From positions 1 to 54,408 of the forward strand of contig NVUK01000009.1 in the NCBI GenBank assembly GCA_002401865.1: a stretch of DNA of 54,408 nt, read 5' to 3'. The notes under the pieces are model-generated. The model saw only the letters and a program-made list of their open reading frames with translations, did no database searches and had not been told where the DNA came from. The position numbers and the translations under genes were made by a program. Below, piece by piece: positions 1-7,555 of this stretch. The DNA comes from Candidatus Aerophobota bacterium (lineage in GTDB: Bacteria > Chlamydiota > Chlamydiia > Chlamydiales > Simkaniaceae). Positions within the stretch are counted from its first letter, which is position 1. Each line of letters opens with the position of its first letter.

Positions 1-553
1 AACGCTCTTTTATTTTTTTAAAAAAGGGATGTTTTTTTACTACAATAGGGGGTGTTGAGGGTTTTATTTTTACATATACACACGACGAGGAGAGGGGAAA
101 AAGTTCTACCTCTTTAAGAAAATACGAGCTTGCAGATTTGAGTTTAAAAAAAGAGCGCGGGGCTGTAGCGATAAAAGGGGTGGAAGACAAGGATTTTCCA
201 CTGTCGGAGTAAAAAGCTTTAATTTCTCCTTTTAAAAGAGTTTGTGTGGAAATAGGTGTAGATTTTTTTACGCTTGAATTGATCTGAAGAATGGCACTCC
301 CTTTTAAAGGTACTTTGAGTGCAATGTTAGGAGCATTGAATTGGCCATGTAAAAAACCAAGTGCTACTACCACTAAGGCAATAAAAACACGTTTTTCAGG
401 TAAAAGAAAGGGGAGGCAAATGAGGGCATAGGGGTAAAAAAAAGCGCCTATTCCCAAAGAGAAGAAAAGCGCTATTTTGAATAGAGGGTTATGGACGTAG
501 AAAGTTTGGAGATTTACACGGTTTCTTTTTACGAGATTTAGAAAGAATTTCAT
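1..553 (-). CDS. comEC: ComEC/Rec2-like DNA uptake membrane protein, N-terminal part (runs off the window)
   Basis: An open frame begins at ATG 553 (reverse strand) and stays open to the window edge, giving about 184 residues. It starts MKFFLNLVKRNRVNLQ and has two hydrophobic stretches at about residues 25-50 and 54-68. A polar region rich in Ser, Lys and Pro follows. This is the layout of the N-terminal, periplasm-facing domain of ComEC proteins, which form the inner-membrane channel for incoming single-stranded DNA. The competence and metallo-beta-lactamase domains would lie outside the window. The call also leans on context: as I recall, Chlamydia carries comEC close to ptsI, ybaB and dnaX, as here. 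No single motif is decisive, so confidence is moderate. Confidence 0.6.
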   Translation of the reverse strand, partial: MKFFLNLVKRNRVNLQTFYVHNPLFKIALFFSLGIGAFFYPYALICLPFLLPEKRVFIALVVVALGFLHGQFNAPNIALKVPLKGSAILQINSSVKKSTPISTQTLLKGEIKAFYSDSGKSLSSTPFIATAPRSFFKLKSASSYFLKEVELFPLSSSCVYVKIKPSTPPIVVKKHPFFKKIKER

Positions 554-604
554 CGCACTTCCCAACAGCAACAGGGATTGATGCCAATCCCGTGCACACA
601 CTTT

Positions 605-2098
605 TTAGGGAGTGGTACCTTCAATTTCTTTGTAGAAATGTTGATAGTCATTGCAGCCAATTTCATCACGCTCTATTTCCCAATGACCACCCCAGCGCCA
701 TCCACGGTTGATAAAAGCTTGATAGCACAAATCATCTGTTGTGATGATTCCTTTACAGGGGAGTGACCTATCTAGGAAGGGCTTGGCGTTGCTAGGAATA
801 ACTTTGCCTTTTCTCTGGTACGGGTTAAGTAGCGGGTTAATATCGATAGCGAGGCCAAAGCTATGAAAAGACCATGAGTTTTTACCTACAGCTGGCCTTG
901 AACAAAAACAAGAGGAGTTATTATCTTCACATGATAGAGCGTCATCGGCGCTATAAGCATCGACAAGAAGCATTTTTTCAATAGGGTATTGATTTGCAAA
1001 AAGTTCTTCAAAAATCTCAGTAACTTCACCCGCAACACTTTTATGTACAATGATTTCACCCTCATGTACACATCCATCAAATCCCCAGTGATTGAGTTGA
1101 ATGTAGCATAAATCTTGAAGAGGTATTGGATTGTTATTTTGCCATGAGTGCGTCATTTTCTCACTCACTTCTGGTGTGATGGGAGAAATAGTTGAGCTGT
1201 AGCTAATTTCTTTGAATCTTTTTGCTTTTACGAGGCTATGGTGCGGCAGTGTGTTGATGGCCACTCCTGGTCTGGGGTTTTTAACACTGGAGTGGATAGA
1301 GTTTCCCTCTTCACAGTATATGCCTACATGAGTAATTCTTGTTTTTCCAAGATTTGCCCAAAAAGTAATATCACCGATTTGCGCTGGTCCAGTTACTTCT
1401 GCTAGTTGATTTGAACCTGCTTGTGGGCGGCTATCTCTAGGAAGAATAATGCCCATGGATTTAGCCAATGTTTGTACATAGCCCGAACAATCAAATCCTT
1501 TTGAGCTGGTGCCTCCCCATATATAGGGTCTTTCCAGAAATCTGTAAGATAGATTGAACATCTCTTCAAGTGTTCTTGTTTTTGGTGTTTCTACATCGCC
1601 TCTTTGTACCCAAACTCGTGTGCCATCAAGAAGAGAGACTTTTTGCCAGCGCTCACTATTACTATCTAAATCTTCATATAAGACACAGCGCGCGCCAAAA
1701 GGAAGGCTCATTAATGCTGGTCCTGCCGTATCTGGGCAGGGATAGAGTAGCGCTGCTACAGAGTTTACGCGCACTTGATGGGTGCTTGTTTTCCAAACGG
1801 GGTCGTCTGCAATAAGATACTTGGTTTGACCCAGTCCTTGGTAGGCATCTTCTGTTTCAATGAGGGCCCAGCCGTTATCTAAATGTTTTATTATTTGAAC
1901 GGTATGGCCATAGATGCCTTGAGAGACAAAAGGGGAATTTTCATTGCACTCCTCATGCAGGTTTAGCACAGGCACGTTAATTAAGAATTTTGATTCTTTA
2001 GCGCAAGGTTTAAGTGTATGAGCGTGAACTGCTCTAAAGGGAAGAAATAGAGTGAGAGTAACGAGGAAAAAAGAAAATATTTGTTTTTTTAAATTCAT
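605..2098 (-). CDS. Secreted NlpC/P60 cysteine peptidase fused to an M15-type D,D/L,D-peptidase domain
   Basis: A 497-residue protein with a signal peptide (about 1-27, ending AVHAH) and SH3-like segments at about 35-165. An NlpC/P60 domain follows with the catalytic Cys in FDCSGYV (C204) and His in THVGIY (H257). The C-terminal 180 residues look like peptidase M15C/VanY-type zinc peptidases: SFHSFGLAID supplies His and Asp ligands (H412, D419), with WRWGGHWE (H472) and a final YQHFY His near 487. NlpC/P60 enzymes cut gamma-D-Glu-DAP bonds, and M15C enzymes cut L-Ala-D-Glu or D-Ala bonds, so the fusion could trim stem peptides at two points in the periplasm. ATG 2098 is preferred to GTG 2107. 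The next gene upstream on this strand is another secreted peptidase-like protein. Confidence 0.88.
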   Translation of the reverse strand: MNLKKQIFSFFLVTLTLFLPFRAVHAHTLKPCAKESKFLINVPVLNLHEECNENSPFVSQGIYGHTVQIIKHLDNGWALIETEDAYQGLGQTKYLIADDPVWKTSTHQVRVNSVAALLYPCPDTAGPALMSLPFGARCVLYEDLDSNSERWQKVSLLDGTRVWVQRGDVETPKTRTLEEMFNLSYRFLERPYIWGGTSSKGFDCSGYVQTLAKSMGIILPRDSRPQAGSNQLAEVTGPAQIGDITFWANLGKTRITHVGIYCEEGNSIHSSVKNPRPGVAINTLPHHSLVKAKRFKEISYSSTISPITPEVSEKMTHSWQNNNPIPLQDLCYIQLNHWGFDGCVHEGEIIVHKSVAGEVTEIFEELFANQYPIEKMLLVDAYSADDALSCEDNNSSCFCSRPAVGKNSWSFHSFGLAIDINPLLNPYQRKGKVIPSNAKPFLDRSLPCKGIITTDDLCYQAFINRGWRWGGHWEIERDEIGCNDYQHFYKEIEGTTP

Positions 2099-2182
2099 GA
2101 GAAACACCGATCTGGTTTACATGTGGAAGTGTGAGTGTAGGTAATAGTAGAATAAAGTTTAAGACAATTTATGTTTTTAGGC

Positions 2183-3181
2183 TTACAAGTAGGTTGAACT
2201 TCTGAAAATGTAGGCCACATTTTTTCTCCGATTCCAGGCAGTCATTAAATCATCCAGGTTATATCTGACTGTTGTTTCATCATCTGTATCAAATGCAGGG
2301 TCCATACATATTACTTCACGTGTCTTATTCTCAAAGCCAATAACAGCTAAAAGATGGCCGTTTTTGTAGGGCTGAGCACTACCAGGAAGAGGACCTCTTA
2401 CACTAATTACTACTGGGAAGCCTTCTTTTAGAGAGTCTAGGATGTTTTGAAAGCCATTTAGCCTTTCTACCCAACATGAAATGAGTGGACTGTTTATTTG
2501 GTTATATGCTTCAGCTACGTTAAATACCCAATTTCCGAAAATATCAAAGGAAGCATCCCAAACGTTTTCAGCAAATTGAAGGGGGTTTAGAATATGTTCA
2601 TTTTTTAAGAATCTAACTACAGCAGTTGTAGATGTAGGAGAGCATAGCCTGTTTCCTCGTTCGTCCATAAGTGCCATTTGCGATAAGCCATCTACTGCTA
2701 GATGATAAGAATCATGCGTGTCCATGTTGGAGGAAGAAATAGCAATAGAGCTTGGTTTGCTTGAGCAAACATGTATTGATTTTAGGTTAGAAATATCAGC
2801 GCCATTTTCGGCTATTACCTTAATTTTGAATCCGTGTCCAACTTCTCCTTCTAGTGTTTCTACCGCGTCTTGGTAAACGCGTACAGGCACATTCTCTAGT
2901 TTTGAAATAGCTCCTTTTTGAAAGTCACTGCCCCATTTAGCATACACCAGCCAAGGAGACCATTTTTGTGTATTTAGACTAACATAAATGGAATAATGGC
3001 CTTGCGTTGGTCTAGAAGCGTTCCAGGTAATAAGCAGCTCTTCAAAAGGAACAATATTTTGTTTGGTCCAAAGAAAAGAATCATTTGGGGTGTCAGTATG
3101 TTTTATGTAGTGATGATGCATTTCTGAAAACACTGAAAAAAGAGGTATAAATAATAGAGAGAATATAGATAAAAATTTCAT
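2183..3181 (-). CDS. Secreted C39-like cysteine peptidase family protein
   Basis: 332 residues with a signal peptide at 1-20. The first half (about 30-140) is beta-rich and unrecognised, containing WSPWLVYAKWG. The second half has the layout of the peptidase C39_2 family: Cys in RLCSPTSTTAVVRFL (C180), His in NGHLLAVIGF (H276) and Asp in VICMDPAF (D294). These would form a papain-like Cys-His-Asp triad. Bacteriocin-exporter C39 domains are fused to ABC transporters. This one is free and secreted, so a leader-peptidase role is unlikely and an envelope or host-directed substrate is possible. It sits 84 bases upstream of the NlpC/P60-M15 gene on the same strand and may be co-transcribed with it. 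The substrate is unknown. Confidence 0.75.
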   Translation of the reverse strand: MKFLSIFSLLFIPLFSVFSEMHHHYIKHTDTPNDSFLWTKQNIVPFEELLITWNASRPTQGHYSIYVSLNTQKWSPWLVYAKWGSDFQKGAISKLENVPVRVYQDAVETLEGEVGHGFKIKVIAENGADISNLKSIHVCSSKPSSIAISSSNMDTHDSYHLAVDGLSQMALMDERGNRLCSPTSTTAVVRFLKNEHILNPLQFAENVWDASFDIFGNWVFNVAEAYNQINSPLISCWVERLNGFQNILDSLKEGFPVVISVRGPLPGSAQPYKNGHLLAVIGFENKTREVICMDPAFDTDDETTVRYNLDDLMTAWNRRKNVAYIFRSSTYL

Positions 3182-3324
3182 AGTAAATTCACAAATAAAA
3201 AACTGATTGAAACCTGGAAGGTAACAGGGCGCACCAGTTTTTCACAATGATATTACAAAATCCCTGAATTACACTTAAAATGCACATCTTGTACGTGAGG
3301 TGATTAGTTAGCAACTTAGCCTGT

Positions 3325-3362
3325 TAGGGCAGAGTCGTGCTAATAGGGCAGAGTCCTGCTAA
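3325..3362. repeat. Tandem 19-bp direct repeat in the ndh 3' flank
   Basis: Two head-to-tail copies of tagggcagagtcgtgctaa, with a single g/c difference in the second, end 6 bases before the ndh stop codon. Flanking 'agcaactta' words occur on both sides (about 3310 and 3363), so the duplicated unit may be larger. It has no coding content and no clear hairpin. Confidence 0.85.
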
Positions 3363-3368
3363 AGCAAC

Positions 3369-4622
3369 TTATGTCTTATCGATATTTTTAGTAATAAGGC
3401 GAGCTCTTCTTGAGTTGTTCAAATAGTGAAATACCCACTCAAGCCCTACAGCTATTCTGTTTCTGAAACTAACGAGATATAGAATATGTACAAAAGCCCA
3501 AATAAAGTAGGCAAATACTCCTGAAAACGTCCACTTTCTAAAACAGCCTACAGCTTTATTTTTTCCAATCGTGGCTAAACTGCCCTTATCAAAATAGACA
3601 AAGGGAAAACGCTTTTCTGTAGATAGATCTTTTTTCAAGATTTTGGCGATATATTTTCCCTGTTGTATTGCTACAGGGGCAATGCCAGGAAGCACCTTTT
3701 TCCCTATATCGTAGCTGCAACTAGCATCGCCGATGACAAAGATGTTGGAAAAATGGGTTATGCTTAAGTCTTGTTCAACAATAGCTCTACCTTGCTTGTC
3801 TAGTGGTGTACTGAGAGTTTTTAAAAGGGGAGAAGCTTGGTTTCCAGCGGCCCAAATGATGTTTTTTGAGGGAATAAAATCCCCGTCAAAGTGGACTCCT
3901 TCCTCGTCAATATGGGTGACCATTTTCTGAGTCATTACCTCAACACCCATTTTGCTTAGATTTTCTTTAGCCTTATGTGAAAGGGTAGAGGGAAACGTGG
4001 GGAGTATGCGATCTAATCCTTCAATAAGATAAATTTTTGAAGTGGAGGGGTCAATGTTTCTAAAGTTGTTTTTTAAAGTTTTGTTGGCCAGCTCTGCAAT
4101 GGCTCCAGCCATTTCTACGCCTGTAGGGCCTCCACCAATGATGGCAAATTGTAAGTAGGGTTTTTGACTCTCTGTATCTTCCATGCGTTCAGCTTTTTCA
4201 AATGAGATGAGAATTTTTTCCCTGATTTTTACAGCGTCAGAGATCGTTTTAAGCCCTGGAGCTATCTCTTCCCACTCATCTTTTCCAAAATAGGAGTGGC
4301 GGGTTCCTGTAGCGATTACTAGATAATCAAAGGGGATAGATTCTCCATTTTCAAGAAAAATTAGCTTTTCTTGTTTATCAATGGTTACAACAGATCCCAT
4401 GATAACTTTTAGATTCGTTTGTTTTTTGAAAAGACTTCTAAGAGGCGTTGCAATATCGGGCGCTGATAAAGTGGAAGTGGCTACTTGGTAGAGTAAAGGT
4501 TGAAACAGATGGTGATTTTTTTTATCAATTAATGTGATATCTAAAGAGGCGTTTTTTAGTTTTTTAGCACAATTAATGCCTGCAAAACCTCCACCGATAA
4601 TAACAACTTTCTTTTTGGACAT
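3369..4622 (-). CDS. ndh: Type II NADH:quinone oxidoreductase (NDH-2)
   Basis: 417 residues, normal for NDH-2 (about 400-430). It oxidises NADH and reduces membrane quinone without pumping protons. The N-terminal FAD-binding fold starts VVIIGGGFAGINCAKKL. An ATGTRHSYFG segment and a second dinucleotide fold, FAIIGGGPTGVEMAGAIAELA (about 160-180), bind NADH. VIGDAS near residue 297 is the usual FAD-contacting Asp motif. The C-terminus carries an amphipathic or membrane-associated stretch (VFAYFIWAFVHILYLV), as expected for a monotopic membrane enzyme. ATG at 4622 is clear. A second, longer NDH-2 lies at 42242-43852, so this genome has at least two. The gene diverges from the 4789 gene across a 166-bp intergenic region. 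Confidence 0.93.
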   Translation of the reverse strand: MSKKKVVIIGGGFAGINCAKKLKNASLDITLIDKKNHHLFQPLLYQVATSTLSAPDIATPLRSLFKKQTNLKVIMGSVVTIDKQEKLIFLENGESIPFDYLVIATGTRHSYFGKDEWEEIAPGLKTISDAVKIREKILISFEKAERMEDTESQKPYLQFAIIGGGPTGVEMAGAIAELANKTLKNNFRNIDPSTSKIYLIEGLDRILPTFPSTLSHKAKENLSKMGVEVMTQKMVTHIDEEGVHFDGDFIPSKNIIWAAGNQASPLLKTLSTPLDKQGRAIVEQDLSITHFSNIFVIGDASCSYDIGKKVLPGIAPVAIQQGKYIAKILKKDLSTEKRFPFVYFDKGSLATIGKNKAVGCFRKWTFSGVFAYFIWAFVHILYLVSFRNRIAVGLEWVFHYLNNSRRARLITKNIDKT

Positions 4623-4739
4623 AAAATTTACGCTATGACTGTTCTTGTTTTGGCTTAATTTTGTTTATAGTCTATCGCCTACATTTAGTAAATACTTGAG
4701 CCTTTATCCTGGGATCAAAAATAAAATGATAGCGCTTTT

Positions 4740-4762
4740 AAAATTCACCATTTAAAATAGAA
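4740..4762 (+). promoter_or_regulatory. Upstream element shared with 44860-44883
   Basis: The sequence aaaattcaccattt followed by aaaatagaa lies 26 bases before the start of the 4789 gene. The same element, with one extra t, lies 46 bases before the rhodanese gene at 44930. Both also have 'gttatt' a few bases downstream. Function (operator or promoter part) is inferred only from the match and position. Confidence 0.5.
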
Positions 4763-4788
4763 AAAGCGTTATTTTATAGAGGCTATGC

Positions 4789-5364
4789 ATGAGTGCAACT
4801 TTGAGCGGTTTTGAGCAGCAAAGAAGAAGAGCTTTTCAGCTTTGGAGCGAAGTGTCGTCTTTTTCTCAACAGCGGCAGTTAGATTTTTTACGGGGGATGT
4901 GGGTTAACCTATTAGGGCCTAGCTCAAAACTTTATAGCGCTTACGATCTATTTTTTGATAACCTCTTTTCTGCCTGCGTACAAATGGATGTAGAAAATAT
5001 AGCAGCTCCTATACGTGCTGTTTATACCGGCCCGCAAGGCATTTTTTTTGGAAAAATTTCTTTAGATGATCCATGCATGCACGACCGGATAGATCGGTGT
5101 GGGGATATGGTTTCTTTTTTTAGTATGCACCCAAGATGGGAAAAAAAGGGGAGCGACCAAGTCTTTAGCTGCGAGGAGCAGGGCGAAGAGTTGAAGGGAA
5201 AAGAATTAGAAAACTTTTTCTGCATAGGTTGTTTGGCTACAGGAGAAAGGGTGGCTACACAAAAAGATAGTGACACTATTTGGTTAATAAGCGTAGAAGG
5301 GATAAAAGAAATAGCTCACGAGCTGTTTTTTACGCAAATGTTGGGAGTTTTAAGCTTTAGTTAG
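4789..5364 (+). CDS. Conserved-position hypothetical protein preceding ptsI
   Basis: 191 residues, not recognised. It has no signal peptide or membrane segment. It opens MSATLSGFEQQRRRAFQLWSEV and contains several Cys residues, including FFCIGCLATGE at about 144-154, a CxxC-like pair that could be structural or metal-binding. The start ATG 4789 is preceded by agagg at good spacing. Only 4 bases separate its stop from the ptsI start, so the two are almost certainly co-translated. In Chlamydia, as I recall, an uncharacterised gene and ptsH precede ptsI. This protein lacks the HPr active-site His motif, so it is not ptsH and may correspond to the uncharacterised gene. Confidence 0.75.
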   Translation: MSATLSGFEQQRRRAFQLWSEVSSFSQQRQLDFLRGMWVNLLGPSSKLYSAYDLFFDNLFSACVQMDVENIAAPIRAVYTGPQGIFFGKISLDDPCMHDRIDRCGDMVSFFSMHPRWEKKGSDQVFSCEEQGEELKGKELENFFCIGCLATGERVATQKDSDTIWLISVEGIKEIAHELFFTQMLGVLSFS

Positions 5365-5368
5365 AAGA

Positions 5369-7174
5369 ATGAGTGAAGTAAGAGATAGACAAAGAGTAGT
5401 TTTTTCAGGCAAGGGGCTTTCCAAGGGAATTTTCGTGGGAAAAATTGTCTACGTGAAGCTCAGTGCAGATAAAGAAGTTCCCGAATTCGCTATTCCCTTG
5501 GCCGATGTAGAGCAAGAAATTGAGCGTTATAAAGCGGCAATTCGAACCTCTAGAACAGAGTTGAATGAATTACAGCTAGATTTAGCTAATGAAGGATCAA
5601 ATGAGGCTGTGTCGATTATTGATACGCATATTCAGATGTTAGAAGATCCTTTTATGACCACGTTCATGGAAAAACGTGTACGTAAGACAATGAAAAACAT
5701 GGGGGCAGTTTTTTCCTCAGTGATGGGAGATTATGAGAAAAAATTTGAAGACATGGAAAATGAGCATTTTAAAGAGCGCTCTATCGATGTCAAAGATTTA
5801 AAAGACCGTATTTTACGCAAGCTTTACCCTGAAACGCATAGATCTCCTCCTAAATCTTTAGAAAAAGTAATTATTATTTCCCACGATTTGATTCCTTCAT
5901 TTATTGCAGATTCATCGAATAATATTGGTGGAGTGTTAACATTGACAGGGACTCAAGTATCGCACTGTGTCTTGGTGGCAAAGTCTAAAAAAATACCTCT
6001 TGTGGCTAATATTGATGTAAGCATGATTAAACAATATCATGGGTCTTTGGCTCTTATTGATGGAGATAAAGGAGAGCTTATTATTAATCCTAGTAGCACT
6101 GATTTGAAACGGTTCAAGGGAGAGGGGAAAATAGAGTTAGAAAGTGGAAAAGAGAATCTACAAGAAGTTAAAGCTGGTGAGCATAAAAGAGCAAAAACTC
6201 AAGATGGGGTAGTATGTAGCGTTTATGGGAATATACGTAGCCATATGGACATTTCTCTTATCGATAATTTTGGCGGTGATGGTGTAGGCCTTTTTAGAAC
6301 AGAATTTTTACTTCTTGAGAAAAAAATAGGCGATTTTTCTCCCGAGCTTCAGCTGCAAGAGTACTTGGCTGTTTTAGAAAAACATCCACAAGGTGAAGTA
6401 GTTTTTCGTCTTTTTGATGTGGGTGGAGACAAAGGGGATGTTACCCATTTTAGAAAAGAAATTAATCCAGCCTTAGGCCTTAGAGGTATTCGATTTTTAC
6501 TGGCTAATCCCGATATTTTAGTAGGGCAGCTTAAAGCGTTGATGATGGCCAGTCGCAAGCGAGAGCTTAAAATTTTACTTCCCATGGTTTCTGATGTTAG
6601 CGAAATTGTACAAACAAAGTCTGTGATTAAAGAAGTAGCGTTGGGTCTAAAATCCAAAGGCGAGGTGATGCCTACAAATATTTTGGTCGGTAGTATGTTA
6701 GAAGTTCCTTCGGCTGTTTGGACGCGGGAGTCGATTTTAGAACTTGTTGATTTTGTCTCTATTGGTACAAACGATTTAATCCAATACTTTTTTGCTATTG
6801 GCCGGGAATCGGAGCAAGATTACGCTTTTTTTCAACCTACACACCCTGCATTTTTAGAAATTATTAGAGACATAGCTGTCAGCGCGAATAAAGCGGGCAA
6901 ACCTGTAGTTCTTTGTGGAGAGATGGCTGCTAATCCTCTATATGTACCTTTACTGCTAGGTCTGGGTATTCGGAAGTTTTCATGTTCACCGCGAGAGATA
7001 CCTGTGATTAAGGGGATAATAAACCGTGTTAATCTCAAGGAAGTAGAAGAGCATGCTCAAGCCTTTTTATCCTGTATTAATCCAGAAGAGATAGAAAGAG
7101 GGTTGAGGGAAAAATATTTAAATCTTGCTCTAGAAGCAGAGCGCAATAAATTGGTAATACAAGAAGAAGCTTAA
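5369..7174 (+). CDS. ptsI: PTS enzyme I (phosphoenolpyruvate-protein phosphotransferase)
   Basis: 601 residues. Enzyme I takes phosphate from phosphoenolpyruvate onto a His and passes it to HPr. The swivelling phospho-His domain carries the active-site His in GTQVSHCVLVAKSK (H199). The HPr-binding helices lie at about 40-150, including an SIIDTHIQMLEDP segment. The PEP-binding barrel shows GVGLFRTEFL (R310), RLFDVGGDKG, DFVSIGTNDLIQYF (461-474) and the C-terminal catalytic Cys in VLCGEMA (C516). All key residues are present, so it should be active. No ptsH or sugar permease gene is in the window. In chlamydiae a reduced PTS is thought to act in regulation rather than in classical sugar uptake. 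Confidence 0.95.
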   Translation: MSEVRDRQRVVFSGKGLSKGIFVGKIVYVKLSADKEVPEFAIPLADVEQEIERYKAAIRTSRTELNELQLDLANEGSNEAVSIIDTHIQMLEDPFMTTFMEKRVRKTMKNMGAVFSSVMGDYEKKFEDMENEHFKERSIDVKDLKDRILRKLYPETHRSPPKSLEKVIIISHDLIPSFIADSSNNIGGVLTLTGTQVSHCVLVAKSKKIPLVANIDVSMIKQYHGSLALIDGDKGELIINPSSTDLKRFKGEGKIELESGKENLQEVKAGEHKRAKTQDGVVCSVYGNIRSHMDISLIDNFGGDGVGLFRTEFLLLEKKIGDFSPELQLQEYLAVLEKHPQGEVVFRLFDVGGDKGDVTHFRKEINPALGLRGIRFLLANPDILVGQLKALMMASRKRELKILLPMVSDVSEIVQTKSVIKEVALGLKSKGEVMPTNILVGSMLEVPSAVWTRESILELVDFVSIGTNDLIQYFFAIGRESEQDYAFFQPTHPAFLEIIRDIAVSANKAGKPVVLCGEMAANPLYVPLLLGLGIRKFSCSPREIPVIKGIINRVNLKEVEEHAQAFLSCINPEEIERGLREKYLNLALEAERNKLVIQEEA

Positions 7175-7190
7175 TTACTCTTTCAGTGAC

Positions 7191-7490
7191 TTAAAAGGGG
7201 AGATTAAAAGGAAGACCATCCATGCTGGGCCCTGCGGATTCGATTTGATTCAAAGCATCTTCATAAGCTGCAGCGATTAAATCTTGTAGCCCTTCACTAT
7301 CTTCAGGATCAATACATTCTTTTTTAATCGTGATATCTTGCATTTTATGGTCGCCAGAAAGAGTGATGGTAACTAGGCCATTGCCGCTACTTCCTTGGAC
7401 AGAGAGATTTTTAGTCTCTTCCTGCATTTTTTCCATTTGATCTTGAAGCATGCGTGCTTGCTTCTTCATTTTTGAAAATCCAGTACCCAT
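7191..7490 (-). CDS. ybaB: YbaB/EbfC family nucleoid-associated protein
   Basis: 99 residues from ATG 7490, preceded by agagg at 5 bases; an in-frame GTG at 7496 is less likely. YbaB proteins form tweezer-like dimers that bind DNA. The family features are an N-terminal coiled helix (KMKKQARMLQDQMEKMQEETKNL), a beta core VTITLSGDHKMQDITI, and a C-terminal helix DLIAAAYEDALNQI. The gene lies 65 bases downstream of dnaX on the same strand, the classical dnaX-ybaB pairing of many bacteria. It converges on ptsI with a 16-bp gap that shows no clear terminator hairpin. Confidence 0.92.
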   Translation of the reverse strand: MGTGFSKMKKQARMLQDQMEKMQEETKNLSVQGSSGNGLVTITLSGDHKMQDITIKKECIDPEDSEGLQDLIAAAYEDALNQIESAGPSMDGLPFNLPF

Positions 7491-7555
7491 AATCACCTCT
7501 AGTTTGAGCTATTGACTAAAACAAATTATACCACAAAAAGCATAAAATATAGAAG

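Noticed and set aside
4789..5364. Candidate HPr (ptsH) before ptsI
   Set aside because: It is twice the usual length and has no HPr active-site His motif.
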